This document shows, piece by piece, positions 54,149-64,000 of a stretch of DNA of 64,000 nucleotides. Below the pieces are notes generated by a model. The model ran no database searches. It saw only the letters and a list, made by a program, of their open reading frames with translations, and was not told the DNA's origin. This stretch comes from CBINFS01 sp966250015 (GTDB taxonomy: Bacteria; Bacteroidota; Rhodothermia; Rhodothermales; DASSAV01), in assembly GCA_966250015.1 (NCBI GenBank), contig CBINFS010000003.1, positions 1 through 64,000 on the forward strand, written 5' to 3'. Numbering within the stretch: the first letter of the stretch is position 1; every line of letters starts with the position of its first letter. Position numbers and translations under genes: made by a program.

Positions 54149-55297
54149 TCAAACGACCAGCAATTCAGCCGCCTGTTCGGCGATGGAGCGTAACCGGTCG
54201 GGATCGTCGCCGGTGACGGTCACGTGCCCCATTTTGCGGCGAGGACGGACTTCGTGCTTGCCGTAAAGATGAACGGACACTCCGGGTATTTTGAGGGCTT
54301 CAGTGAGGCCTCCCGGGCTAACGTGACCGGATCGTTTACCGAGTACGTTGACCATGACAGCGGCAGGAGCACGAAGCTCTGGATTACCCAACGGCCAGCC
54401 GAGAATGGCGCGAACGTGATTCTCGAACTGCGACGTGTAGGACCCTTCGATCGAGTAGTGCCCGGTATTGTGCGGCCTCGGGGCCAGCTCGTTGACGAGA
54501 ATCCTGCCATCCTCGAGCTCAAACAGCTCGATGGCCGTTATACCGACTCCTGCAACGGCCTCGGTTGCGGCAAGGCCTACCTGTCTGGCTCTTTCAGCCA
54601 CGTCGGGGTCAATCCCGGCGGGTACGACGACGGCATGGCACCGGTGGTCGCGTTGCTCGGTGAAGGCAACGGGGTAGACGACGTGATCCCCATCGGGACA
54701 TCGCGCGACGATGACCGAAAGCTCCCGTACAAATGGCACCCAGGCCTCGACCATCAGTCCCTCTTCGTCTGCCAGATCGGGCCAGGCTCGCCGAAGTTCC
54801 TCGGAAGAGTTGACAGTGGCGTTCCCGTAGCCGTCGTACGAGCCTCTGTAGCGTTTGAGCAGTATGGGATAGCCGAAACGTTCGGCTGCTGCGAGCGCAG
54901 CGTCGAGGCTAGTGCAACACTCGAAGTCGGGGACCGGAAGCCCGTGCTCCAGCAATGTTTTCTTTTGCAGACCTTTGTGCCGTATGATCTCGATCGTTCT
55001 CGGAGAAGGCCAGAGCGCTGTGCCGGAGGGCAGGACCTCTGCCAGAATGTCTGCTGGCGCCCATTCACTCTCCACGGTCACGACGTCGCAGCCTTCCGCA
55101 AACGCACGTAGCACCTCATGGTCGGTCCAGTCGGCGACTGTCGTTGTGCCTAAACCTTCAACCGGACCGGCAGGCGAAGGGACGAGAAATCTGACCTGCA
55201 ACCCCATCCGAATGGCAGCCAAAGCGGTCATACGGCCCAGTTGCCCGCCGCCAAGGATACCAATTACCGGAAATCGGTCTGTTTCGCGATGAGTCAT
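54149..55297 (-). CDS. purK: N5-carboxyaminoimidazole ribonucleotide synthase
   Basis: A 382-residue ATP-grasp enzyme that carboxylates AIR using ATP and bicarbonate. Motifs are GILGGGQLGRMTALAA, PILLKRYRGSYDGYGN (nucleotide loop), VEAWVPFVRELSVIVAR, VNELAPRPHNTGHYSIEGSYTSQFENHVRA and HLYGKHEVRPRRKMGHVTV near the end. It is normal in length. It is the first gene of the purKE pair; ftsK lies 46 bases upstream on the same strand. Confidence 0.97.
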   Translation of the reverse strand: MTHRETDRFPVIGILGGGQLGRMTALAAIRMGLQVRFLVPSPAGPVEGLGTTTVADWTDHEVLRAFAEGCDVVTVESEWAPADILAEVLPSGTALWPSPRTIEIIRHKGLQKKTLLEHGLPVPDFECCTSLDAALAAAERFGYPILLKRYRGSYDGYGNATVNSSEELRRAWPDLADEEGLMVEAWVPFVRELSVIVARCPDGDHVVYPVAFTEQRDHRCHAVVVPAGIDPDVAERARQVGLAATEAVAGVGITAIELFELEDGRILVNELAPRPHNTGHYSIEGSYTSQFENHVRAILGWPLGNPELRAPAAVMVNVLGKRSGHVSPGGLTEALKIPGVSVHLYGKHEVRPRRKMGHVTVTGDDPDRLRSIAEQAAELLVV

Positions 55298-55342
55298 GCC
55301 GCCTATGGTAGTTCAGGAAAGAACAACGCCCGAGGGTGAGGC

Positions 55343-57883
55343 TTACGATTCGTCTTGTCTTGCTTTCAGCAGCTCGTCGAGCTGCATTTCGTTTTCGATC
55401 AGCACCTGACGCGCTTTGGAACCCTCAAAAGGACCGACGATGCCCGCTTCCTCAAGCTGGTCCACGATACGAGCGGCGCGCGCGTACCCGACCGACAGCT
55501 TCCGTTGAAGCAGAGACACCGACCCCTGCTGGCTACGGACGATGATCCGTGCGGCTTCTTCAAAGAGATCGTCTTCCTCTCCGCTCGCGTCACCTTCGCG
55601 GATCGACTCGAATGAGCTTTCTTCGAGTGACGGCAGGATGTACGGCCCAGCGCCCTTCTGGTCGGCAATGAAACTCGTGATCCGGTCAACCTCGTCGACC
55701 GACACGAAAGGTCCCTGCAGGCGGATAACCCGGCTTCCCATCATGTAAAGCAGGTCGCCGTTTCCGACGAGGCCTTCCGCACCGTTTTGATCCAGGATCG
55801 TCCTCGAGTCGACTTTTGAGGCCACCTGATAAGCAATTCGGGACGGGAAGTTCGCCTTGATCAGTCCGGTGATCACGTCGACCGAAGGGCGCTGCGTGGC
55901 GAGCACGAGGTGGATGCCGACGGCACGCGCCATCTGTGCAAGCCGGGCGATGGGCCCCTCGATGTCCTTCCCGGCCGTCATCATGAGGTCGGCCAGCTCG
56001 TCCACCACTACGACGATGTAGGGAAGATGCCCGTGCCCTTCGTCCGGGGAGAGACGGCCCTGCTTGAACTTCTGGTTGTAGTCTTTTATGCCCCGAACGG
56101 TCGCTCTGGAAAGGAGATCGTACCTCCTTTCCATTTCCTTCTCGCAACACTTGAGCACACCGAGCGCCTGCACGAAGTCGGTGATGATGGGCTCGTCGGC
56201 ATCCGGCGGCATGGCAATGTAGTGATCGATCATCCTTGCGTACTGCTGAAGCTCGATCTTCTTGGGATCGATCATCACGAACTTGAGGTTCGAAGGATGG
56301 CAGGCGTAAATCAGGCCGGTGATGAGGGCGTTCAATCCCACGGACTTACCCGACCCGGTGGCGCCGGCAATCAACAGGTGGGGCATTCGGGTGAGGTCCT
56401 CGAGAAATACCTCACCTTCGATGGTCTTTCCGATGGTTACAGGAAGCTCCATCCGTGCGTCACGAAACTTGGCCGTACCGATGACGTCGCGGATTCGGAC
56501 CAGCTCCCGGTGACGGTTGGGTATTTCGACGCCGATGGCCGTCTTACCGGGGATCGGGGCGATCATACGGATGCCCCGTGCTGCCATCGCCATGGCCAGG
56601 TCGTCCTCGAGGGCGGTAATCCGGCTGATCTTGACGCCCGGAGCGGGTGTGAGCTCGTACAGGGTCACAGTGGGCCCGACGATCGCGTTGATATCGGTGA
56701 TCTCGATGTTGTACGTTGCGAGCTTGTCGAGCAGCACGCGCTTGTTTTCCTCGAGCTCTGCGTAATCGATCTGTAGAGAATCGTCGTCAGGTTCGTCCAG
56801 CAGATCGAGCGAAGGAAACTCGTAGGGGAGGGCCTCCCTCACATTTTCGACCTCTTTTCTTCCCGTGAAGTTGACCTTTTCCTCTTCGACGCGCTCACGG
56901 ATCTTCAATTCGAGATCCGGTAATGGTTCTTCAGTCAGCGGCGTTGGGCGTAACAGTGAGGCTGGGATGGGCCGCTGTGCGAACAGGTCGTTTATGGTCG
57001 GCTCAGCAGCCGCTGGGCGTTCTACAGTACCGGGAGCGGGTCTCGGCGGCAAGTTCAGCCTTCGATCGTTGGCCGGATGCGACGCGGTCGCGTGAGCTGG
57101 TCCGGCACTCCTCCGAGCAAAAGGATCTTCAGACGGCTCCGGCTTACGCTGCGGGTGGGTGATTTTTTCGAACCGTTCGGGCTGCCGATCCGCTTTCTCC
57201 AATCGATTTGCAGCCCTGCGTTCTCTGTAGTCGCTCCACCAGCTCCGAACGGCGTCGCGGACGTATCGGGCGGCATCTTCCACGCGGTCGATCGACTTCT
57301 GGATGTCGCGGTCAATCAAAAGTAGTGCGACGATGAGGAAGGTCAGGAAGAAAAGGATCAAGGCGCCGGTGGTGCCGAACACTTGCTGCGTCCACGAAGC
57401 GATTCCCACACCCCAGGCGCCACTCCAGAGATACGTCTCCTGACCGAACGTGACGTGTAGAAGGCCGAGCACACTGGCCAGCGCAAACGTCGCGACGGTG
57501 CCAAGCACCGTGAGCAGTGGAAGGTGGACGGGTTTGCGATTCCTGAAGATGGTATAGCCCCATCCCAGAATTATCAATGAGAAAAAGAGCGTGTTGTAGC
57601 CGAGGAAACCCGGAACGAGCCAGCGGGCGAGAACGGCTCCGATCAAACCGAGCCTGTTGCTGGCCACGTTCGAGCCAGGGCGCAGCGCCATCTCGAGCGT
57701 TAACCGACGTGCGAGCGGGTCGTCTTCCGGGTGATACGTCACCAGGGCAAGCGAAACCAGGATGGCGAAGGCGATAAGAATGAGGCCCAGGATCTCCTTC
57801 TTCCGTTGCCGCGATACGGCGGAAGCTCTCGTGCCATTCTTAACCTGGCGTTTACGAGTATTACTCGTCGTCGAAGTAGCCAT
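55343..57883 (-). CDS. ftsK: DNA translocase FtsK/SpoIIIE family
   Basis: About 846 residues from ATG at 57883 (a TTG at 57901 is possible). A basic N-terminus precedes four membrane helices (about 25-185), a Pro/Arg-rich linker (about 230-330), then the motor: Walker A GATGSGKSVGLNALITG, Walker B in YIVVVVDELADLMM, and VLATQRPSVDVITGLIKANF. The C-terminal gamma domain (SSQQ-like region near LLQRKLSVGYARAARIVDQLEEAGIVGP) reads the KOPS orientation signals. It pumps DNA through the septum and activates dimer resolution. Confidence 0.96.
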   Translation of the reverse strand: MATSTTSNTRKRQVKNGTRASAVSRQRKKEILGLILIAFAILVSLALVTYHPEDDPLARRLTLEMALRPGSNVASNRLGLIGAVLARWLVPGFLGYNTLFFSLIILGWGYTIFRNRKPVHLPLLTVLGTVATFALASVLGLLHVTFGQETYLWSGAWGVGIASWTQQVFGTTGALILFFLTFLIVALLLIDRDIQKSIDRVEDAARYVRDAVRSWWSDYRERRAANRLEKADRQPERFEKITHPQRKPEPSEDPFARRSAGPAHATASHPANDRRLNLPPRPAPGTVERPAAAEPTINDLFAQRPIPASLLRPTPLTEEPLPDLELKIRERVEEEKVNFTGRKEVENVREALPYEFPSLDLLDEPDDDSLQIDYAELEENKRVLLDKLATYNIEITDINAIVGPTVTLYELTPAPGVKISRITALEDDLAMAMAARGIRMIAPIPGKTAIGVEIPNRHRELVRIRDVIGTAKFRDARMELPVTIGKTIEGEVFLEDLTRMPHLLIAGATGSGKSVGLNALITGLIYACHPSNLKFVMIDPKKIELQQYARMIDHYIAMPPDADEPIITDFVQALGVLKCCEKEMERRYDLLSRATVRGIKDYNQKFKQGRLSPDEGHGHLPYIVVVVDELADLMMTAGKDIEGPIARLAQMARAVGIHLVLATQRPSVDVITGLIKANFPSRIAYQVASKVDSRTILDQNGAEGLVGNGDLLYMMGSRVIRLQGPFVSVDEVDRITSFIADQKGAGPYILPSLEESSFESIREGDASGEEDDLFEEAARIIVRSQQGSVSLLQRKLSVGYARAARIVDQLEEAGIVGPFEGSKARQVLIENEMQLDELLKARQDES

Positions 57884-58043
57884 ACTGAAAAATCCGGACA
57901 AATGGTGCAGGTCGGATCAACGAATGACCTGCCGAGGGCAAGCCGGAACGTTCATACCAAATTGCCAGAAACCGTGTTCTACGTTATGGTACGAAAAGAA
58001 CACGAGGAGCCATTATGGACGACCAGATTTTTTGCGGCTGACG

Positions 58044-58814
58044 TCACTGTCCGTTCCCCGGTGACGATGATGACTGGCCGGTACTTTTCGGCTCGTTCAG
58101 CATGATGAGGCGGCTTTCCTTGAAGTAGGGGAGTACCGGCAGCGCATTAATGTTGAAGCAAAACTTGACGTCCTCCTCGAACCCCCTGGATGCCAGCCAC
58201 TGAGCGTGGTTGCAGCGGCTAAGCGTCGTCTGCAAATTGTCCTTGTCGTTCTGATACTGCGTAAAGGCGATGTGGGCGGCGTCCGACACGAGCCCGGGTT
58301 CCTTGCCGTTCCACAATCGATAGAGAATCAGGCCCGCCGAGAGGGTGTCTTCGAGCGCAACGCGATGCCGCCAGCCCGCACAGATGATCGTCACGTCGAG
58401 CCCTGCTTCCAGGGCGAAGGTGACGACACGATCAGCATTCAGGAACGATCCCACGATCAAATGTTCGGCCGAGCGAGCAAGGGAAATGGCCCTCGTTCCA
58501 TTCGTCGTATTGAGGATGATCGTTTTCCCGCTCACGACCTCGGGGGTGTACTCGAGGGGCGAGTTTCCATGGTGATAGCCTTCAATCGGCTCTCCACCCC
58601 GTTCGCCGCCGAGCAGATAGCTGCTCTGATCGAGGTTCGAGGCAATCTTACCAGCTTCTTCGGCATCCGCAACCGGCACGACGGCACGCGCTCCGTTCTT
58701 CAAGGCGGCGGTAATCGTGGAGCTCGTCCTGAGCACGTCGATCACGATTACGGTACGCCCGCGCACATCCTCTTCTGATACTACCGAGCTGGTCAGATAT
58801 ACTTCAACATTCAT
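58044..58814 (-). CDS. comB: 2-phosphosulfolactate phosphatase-family protein (ComB)
   Basis: A 256-residue protein of the ComB fold, with VIVIDVLRTSSTITAALKNGA, LLGGERGGEPIEGYHHGNSPLEY, ILNTTNGTRAI and CAGWRHRVALEDTLSAG matching the Mg-dependent phosphatase of coenzyme M synthesis. Bacteria with no coenzyme M often carry comB, so the real substrate may be another phospho-sulfonate or phospho-hydroxyacid. No comA or comC is in the window. It lies between ftsK and gcvT with gaps of about 130-160 bases, so may be a single-gene unit. Confidence 0.88.
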   Translation of the reverse strand: MNVEVYLTSSVVSEEDVRGRTVIVIDVLRTSSTITAALKNGARAVVPVADAEEAGKIASNLDQSSYLLGGERGGEPIEGYHHGNSPLEYTPEVVSGKTIILNTTNGTRAISLARSAEHLIVGSFLNADRVVTFALEAGLDVTIICAGWRHRVALEDTLSAGLILYRLWNGKEPGLVSDAAHIAFTQYQNDKDNLQTTLSRCNHAQWLASRGFEEDVKFCFNINALPVLPYFKESRLIMLNEPKSTGQSSSSPGNGQ

Positions 58815-58945
58815 GTAAGCGTCACCATCACGAAATCGTACTTGTCACAAGAAATCAGCCAGAATGATGTCTAAATCGGGTTGGCGCAACTCAAATTCCG
58901 GCGGAAAAATAATGTAAGGTCGAGTGGATTCAGGCACGCGCCGGA

Positions 58946-60064
58946 TCAAGACGATTTTTTATGAAAAGGCGGTTTCGTCACGACGGCCGGGAGGGCGCGT
59001 TCCCGCACGGCAACGGCAAGCCGATTGCCTGGCGTCGTAAACTCCGGCGTGTTCGGTACGTAAGCCAGAGCGATTCCTTTTTCGAGAATGGGGGACTGGC
59101 TTCCACTCGTTACGACGCCGATTTCCTGCCCGTCGGGACTCAAAACGGGATAACCGTGCCGCGGGATGCCCCGTTCTTCCATTACGAGTCCGACGAGCTT
59201 ACGCTGGGGGCCTTCGTTTTTGATCTGTTCGAGTGCTTCGCGGCCAATGAAATCCCCTTTGTCCATTTTGACGACCCAACCAAGTCCGGCTTCAAGCGGA
59301 TTCGTCTCAGCCGTGATGTCGTTCCCATATAGCGAAAAACCCGCTTCGAGTCGGAGTGTGTCGCGTGCGCCAAGGCCGGCCGGCTTGAGCCCACGTTGCG
59401 CACCGGCTTCCATCAGAGCTTCCCAAATAGCGACGGCGCGCTCCGGCCGGCAGTAAATCTCAAACCCTTTTTCGCCCGTGTATCCTGTGTGAGAAAGGAT
59501 CACGTCGTCGAGCCCGCTGAAATTGGCCGCGGACACTGACTTGAAGTGGTAATACTTGATTTCGTCGAGCGGGACGTTTGTCAGAGCCTGGACTATTGGA
59601 AAAGCTTCAGGACCCTGAATGGCGAGAAGGGCAACCTCCTCAGAAATGTTTTCGACGTCGGCTCCCTCGTCGTTGTTCGATTCGATCCACTCGTAGTCTT
59701 TTGCGATGTTTGACGCATTCACGACGAGCATGTAGTCTTCTTCGTTGAACCGGTAAACGAGCAGGTCGTCTACGATCCCGCCATCAGGTTTACACATCAC
59801 TGTATACAACACGCGCCCGTCATAGAGCTTGCTCGCGTCGTTCGTGATCACGTGTTGAATGAACGCGAGTGCATGGGGTCCCTGGACCCGGATCTCGCCC
59901 ATGTGGCTCACGTCGAAAAGTCCAGCCGCCTTACGGACGGCCATGTGCTCGTCGATGATGCCGCTGTATTGAATGGGCATTTCGAATCCACCAAATGGTG
60001 TCATCCGTGCTCCCAGGGAAATGTGGACGTCGAAAAGCGGCGTCTTCTTTACTAAATCAGACAT
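58946..60064 (-). CDS. gcvT: Aminomethyltransferase (glycine cleavage system T protein)
   Basis: A 372-residue T protein. It starts KKTPLFDVHISLGARMTPFGGFEMPIQY and has AGLFDVSHMGEIRV (folate site), LVVNASNIAKDYEW, SHTGYTGEKGFEIYC, LGARDTLRLEAGFSLYGNDI and GYPVLSPDGQEIGVVTSGSQSP. It transfers the methylene group of glycine-derived aminomethyl-lipoyl H protein to THF. No gcvH or gcvP is in the window. It is separated from tyrA by about 104 bases. Confidence 0.97.
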   Translation of the reverse strand: MSDLVKKTPLFDVHISLGARMTPFGGFEMPIQYSGIIDEHMAVRKAAGLFDVSHMGEIRVQGPHALAFIQHVITNDASKLYDGRVLYTVMCKPDGGIVDDLLVYRFNEEDYMLVVNASNIAKDYEWIESNNDEGADVENISEEVALLAIQGPEAFPIVQALTNVPLDEIKYYHFKSVSAANFSGLDDVILSHTGYTGEKGFEIYCRPERAVAIWEALMEAGAQRGLKPAGLGARDTLRLEAGFSLYGNDITAETNPLEAGLGWVVKMDKGDFIGREALEQIKNEGPQRKLVGLVMEERGIPRHGYPVLSPDGQEIGVVTSGSQSPILEKGIALAYVPNTPEFTTPGNRLAVAVRERALPAVVTKPPFHKKSS

Positions 60065-60168
60065 ACAAGTGGACTGTGTTTATATGGTGAACCGGAGGAT
60101 TATTCGGTTCGGGCAAAAGAAAAGGTAACCCGTGCTTCGGATGATAATCAACCGTATTCGCGCTTCGG

Positions 60169-61281
60169 CTACAGGCGATACGCGGTATAGCCGGCTGCCT
60201 TAAGCGCAACGACGGCGGCATTTGCGACGGCATCATTCGAGAAACTGAGCCTGAATGCGCCACCGGCTCCTTCACGGATTTTGAGCAGCTCGATATCCTT
60301 GATGTTTATTTCTTCTTCGTAGAGCGTACGCGTAATGGTCAAGAGCTCACCGGGCCGATCCTCCGCGTAAACGTAAACGTCAGCGAGGGGATGAAGGAAA
60401 CCCTTGGAGTCTCGCGGGATAGTGTCGCGGACTTTCCTGGCCTTTTCGAAGGCCTTTCCGATGTCCTCATAGTCCCTTTCGATCAAACGATTTCGGATCA
60501 CTTGAAGTGATGCGGCAAACTGGCTGAGAGCATCGAGGATCCTGTCCTCGTTGACGAGCAGAATGTCCTGCCAGAGGTCGAAGGGGGAGGAGGCGATGCG
60601 GGTCATGTCGCGAAATCCGCCGGCGGCCAGGCGAAGAAAAGCGTCGTCTTCGTGGTTCAGCGTTGCCGCGTGATTCATCAGTACGACTGCGAGGAGCTGT
60701 GGGAGGTGGCTGATGTTGGCCGCTATTCGATCGTGCCGTTCGGCGTCCATTACGAGCACACGCGCACCGGTAAGCTGAATCAGGTCGATGAACTCCTTGT
60801 AGTCTTGGTCAAACGTTCTTGCTGCCTGTTCGTCTGGAGGGCAAAGCACGTACGTGGCGTTTTCGAAGAGGAAGGCGTTGGCGTTTTCGACGCCGCCCTT
60901 TTCGGCGCCGGCCATCGGGTGCCCGGCAACGAATCGGGCGCCACGTGGAAGAGCGTCGAGCGCGTACTGCAAAATGGGCGCCTTTACCGAGCAGACATCC
61001 GTGACGATCGTACTGGGCCGAACGGCCGGAGCAATCTCGTCGAGCAGCCGACGAACTTTACGGATGGGTACGGCGAGGACGACAACGTCAGCACCGGCAA
61101 CCGCCGTTTGGAGATCCGAAGCTTTTTCGCTGATCGCACCGAGTGACAGCGCGCGCTCAAGCACGCCTGGATCATCATAGCCTACGATCTCCAGATTGGC
61201 ATTTTGCTTCCGCCAAGCCAGGCCGAGCGAGCCGCCGATTAACCCGACCCCAACGATCACGATACTTTGAATCATAAGCAC
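60169..61281 (-). CDS. tyrA: Prephenate dehydrogenase with C-terminal ACT-like domain
   Basis: A 370-residue TyrA-family enzyme. The nucleotide-binding loop is VGVGLIGGSLGLAW, with prephenate-site residues around AGHPMAGAEKGGVENANAFLF and the helical domain HDRIAANISHLPQLLAVVLMN. Residues about 290-370 form an ACT-like domain (DVYVYAEDRPGELLTITRTLYEEEINIKDIELLK) that should mediate tyrosine feedback. It lies divergent from the rhomboid gene with about 160 bases between starts. It makes 4-hydroxyphenylpyruvate for tyrosine. Confidence 0.95.
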   Translation of the reverse strand: MLMIQSIVIVGVGLIGGSLGLAWRKQNANLEIVGYDDPGVLERALSLGAISEKASDLQTAVAGADVVVLAVPIRKVRRLLDEIAPAVRPSTIVTDVCSVKAPILQYALDALPRGARFVAGHPMAGAEKGGVENANAFLFENATYVLCPPDEQAARTFDQDYKEFIDLIQLTGARVLVMDAERHDRIAANISHLPQLLAVVLMNHAATLNHEDDAFLRLAAGGFRDMTRIASSPFDLWQDILLVNEDRILDALSQFAASLQVIRNRLIERDYEDIGKAFEKARKVRDTIPRDSKGFLHPLADVYVYAEDRPGELLTITRTLYEEEINIKDIELLKIREGAGGAFRLSFSNDAVANAAVVALKAAGYTAYRL

Positions 61282-61445
61282 TCACTGTAACTATTCCGCG
61301 TCGAAAAACGCAGCAGCGGATAAATGAGGTCTATGTGGAGTATTATCCAACCACGTAGAGGCCGGAGTCCTCAAGAGATCGAAGAAGTCCCGGCGCGACC
61401 GTTTACAATTTACACAAATAGCGGGTCCAAACGAATCGAGGCTTT

Positions 61446-62213
61446 ATGCTCTTTCCCATTGGAGACGACGATCGGAGGCTATCCGGTCCTGCCTATGTCA
61501 CGATCATCCTCATTCTGGCCAATCTGGCCGTCTTTTTTCTCTTCCAGCAGGCAGGAGGGAACCCCGCCTTCACCTACGGATGGAGCGTCATCCCGAGAGA
61601 AATCACAACAGGAGTCGACCTGACCACACCACAAATCGTGCAGGTTGACGGTAGAGCCGTCGAGGTCCCTCAGGCGCCCGGCCCCACGCCCATTTTTCTT
61701 ACGATCCTCAGCGCCATGTTCATGCACGGGGGATTCGCACACCTCATCGGCAATCTGGTTTATTTGTGGATTTTTGGCGACAACGTCGAACATCGATTCG
61801 GAGCGGGACCCTTTCTGCTCCTTTATCTCGCGTCAGGCCTTGCAGGCACAGTAGCTCAGGTTATGATCGATCCAGGATCCGTGATACCGAACCTGGGAGC
61901 GTCCGGCGCCATATCCGGGATCCTGGGCGCCTATCTCGTCCTTTTCCCCAGGAATAGGGTATACGCTGTTTTTTTCTTCTCTGTCATATCGATTCCGGCC
62001 ATCGTTGCAATCGGCGTATGGATCGTATTTCAGCTTTTTAATGGGCTGGGGTCGATCATGTTGTCGGAACAGACCACAGGCGGGATTGCCTATGGCGCGC
62101 ACATCGGGGGGTTCGTAGCAGGGCTCGTGCTGGCGATGGTGCTCAGGGTATTCATCAAACAAGAGAAGCCCAACGTTTTCAGCCGGCAGTACGAGCGTAT
62201 TCCAATACGCTGA
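61446..62213 (+). CDS. Rhomboid-family intramembrane serine protease
   Basis: A 255-residue membrane protein with about six helices and the rhomboid catalytic pair: Ser153 in GASGAISGILGAYL and His219 in GAHIGGFVAGL. Other family traits are MFMHGGFAHLIGNLVYLWIFGDNVEHRFG. A polar loop of about 40 residues (TTPQIVQVDGRAVEVPQAPG) lies between the first two helices. It cleaves membrane proteins within the bilayer; substrates are unknown. The start at 61446 is the natural one for the first helix, and a longer overlapping ORF in another frame is not coding. A bidirectional terminator follows. Confidence 0.93.
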   Translation: MLFPIGDDDRRLSGPAYVTIILILANLAVFFLFQQAGGNPAFTYGWSVIPREITTGVDLTTPQIVQVDGRAVEVPQAPGPTPIFLTILSAMFMHGGFAHLIGNLVYLWIFGDNVEHRFGAGPFLLLYLASGLAGTVAQVMIDPGSVIPNLGASGAISGILGAYLVLFPRNRVYAVFFFSVISIPAIVAIGVWIVFQLFNGLGSIMLSEQTTGGIAYGAHIGGFVAGLVLAMVLRVFIKQEKPNVFSRQYERIPIR

Positions 62214-62225
62214 CGTTTAAAGAAA

Positions 62226-62260
62226 AAAGCCCTGCCAGATTCAGCATCCGGCAGGGCTTT
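62226..62260. terminator. Bidirectional terminator between rhomboid gene and clpC
   Basis: AAAGCCCTGCC (62226-62236) pairs with GGCAGGGCTTT (62250-62260). The six A at 62223-62228 gives a U-run on the minus strand, so clpC ends strongly; the + side ends in TTT. Confidence 0.92.
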
Positions 62261-62290
62261 AAGTACTAATGATTGTTCTTACAAGAAAGG

Positions 62291-64000
<1,710 letters not shown>

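Noticed and set aside
61324..61623. 99-codon ORF overlapping the rhomboid start
   Set aside because: Different frame from the rhomboid gene, low-complexity basic sequence, no motif.

Overview
The window reads as housekeeping chromosome of a Gram-negative, Bacteroidota-like bacterium of moderately high GC content. I infer the Rhodothermota/Balneolota side of the group. Supporting signs are a DksA/TraR protein with a decayed zinc finger, ribosomal protein S16 with a long acidic tail, a long LepB, a Bacteroidota-type small orphan protein annotated as 'ABC transporter ATPase', an ileS-dksA-lspA block, and a split (catalytic-only) methylmalonyl-CoA mutase subunit. I saw no rRNA, tRNA, CRISPR array, insertion sequence or prophage. 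Both window edges cut genes: methylmalonyl-CoA mutase on the left and clpC on the right.

Region 1 (1-7177) is the most coherent metabolic unit: methylmalonyl-CoA mutase catalytic subunit, methylmalonyl-CoA epimerase, a four-subunit Na+-pumping methylmalonyl-CoA decarboxylase (alpha, gamma, biotin carrier, beta) and an acetyl-CoA hydrolase/CoA-transferase-family enzyme, closed by a strong terminator. Together these could run succinate -> succinyl-CoA -> methylmalonyl-CoA -> propionyl-CoA -> propionate while exporting Na+, or run in reverse. Region 2 (7218-17627) holds a secreted esterase, citrate synthase, two adjacent sensor-kinase genes, and a small catabolic-looking group (NagX/DUF5009-like membrane protein, lipoprotein sulfatase, Tat-exported phosphotriesterase-like hydrolase).

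Region 3 (17809-29747) is a + strand run of core genes: PLP homeostasis protein, DivIVA, purine nucleoside phosphorylase, an orphan, ileS, dksA, lspA, lepA, a secreted orphan and lepB. Its order resembles the ylm-divIVA-ileS-lspA region of Gram-positive bacteria. IleRS carries G-I-H-H where HIGH is expected, the signature of an unusual type-2 IleRS variant. Region 4 (29826-37398) has an L,D-transpeptidase, dxs with xseA/xseB, a phosphatase plus fructosamine-kinase pair that may repair glycated proteins, and an alpha/beta hydrolase.

Region 5 (37576-50059) holds polA, a two-subunit M16 peptidase, a gap with short 10-base repeats, stress-related and folate genes, and the ffh-rpsP-rimM-trmD-rplS translation operon ending in a terminator. 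Region 6 (50116-64000) has an MqnA-like protein, smpB, a nucleotidyltransferase-like protein, tyrS, purKE, ftsK, comB, gcvT, tyrA, a rhomboid protease and clpC. Several intergenic hairpins (upstream of gltA, ileS and trmD) and an amber-interrupted in-frame start upstream of the decarboxylase beta gene are not explained by the annotated genes.
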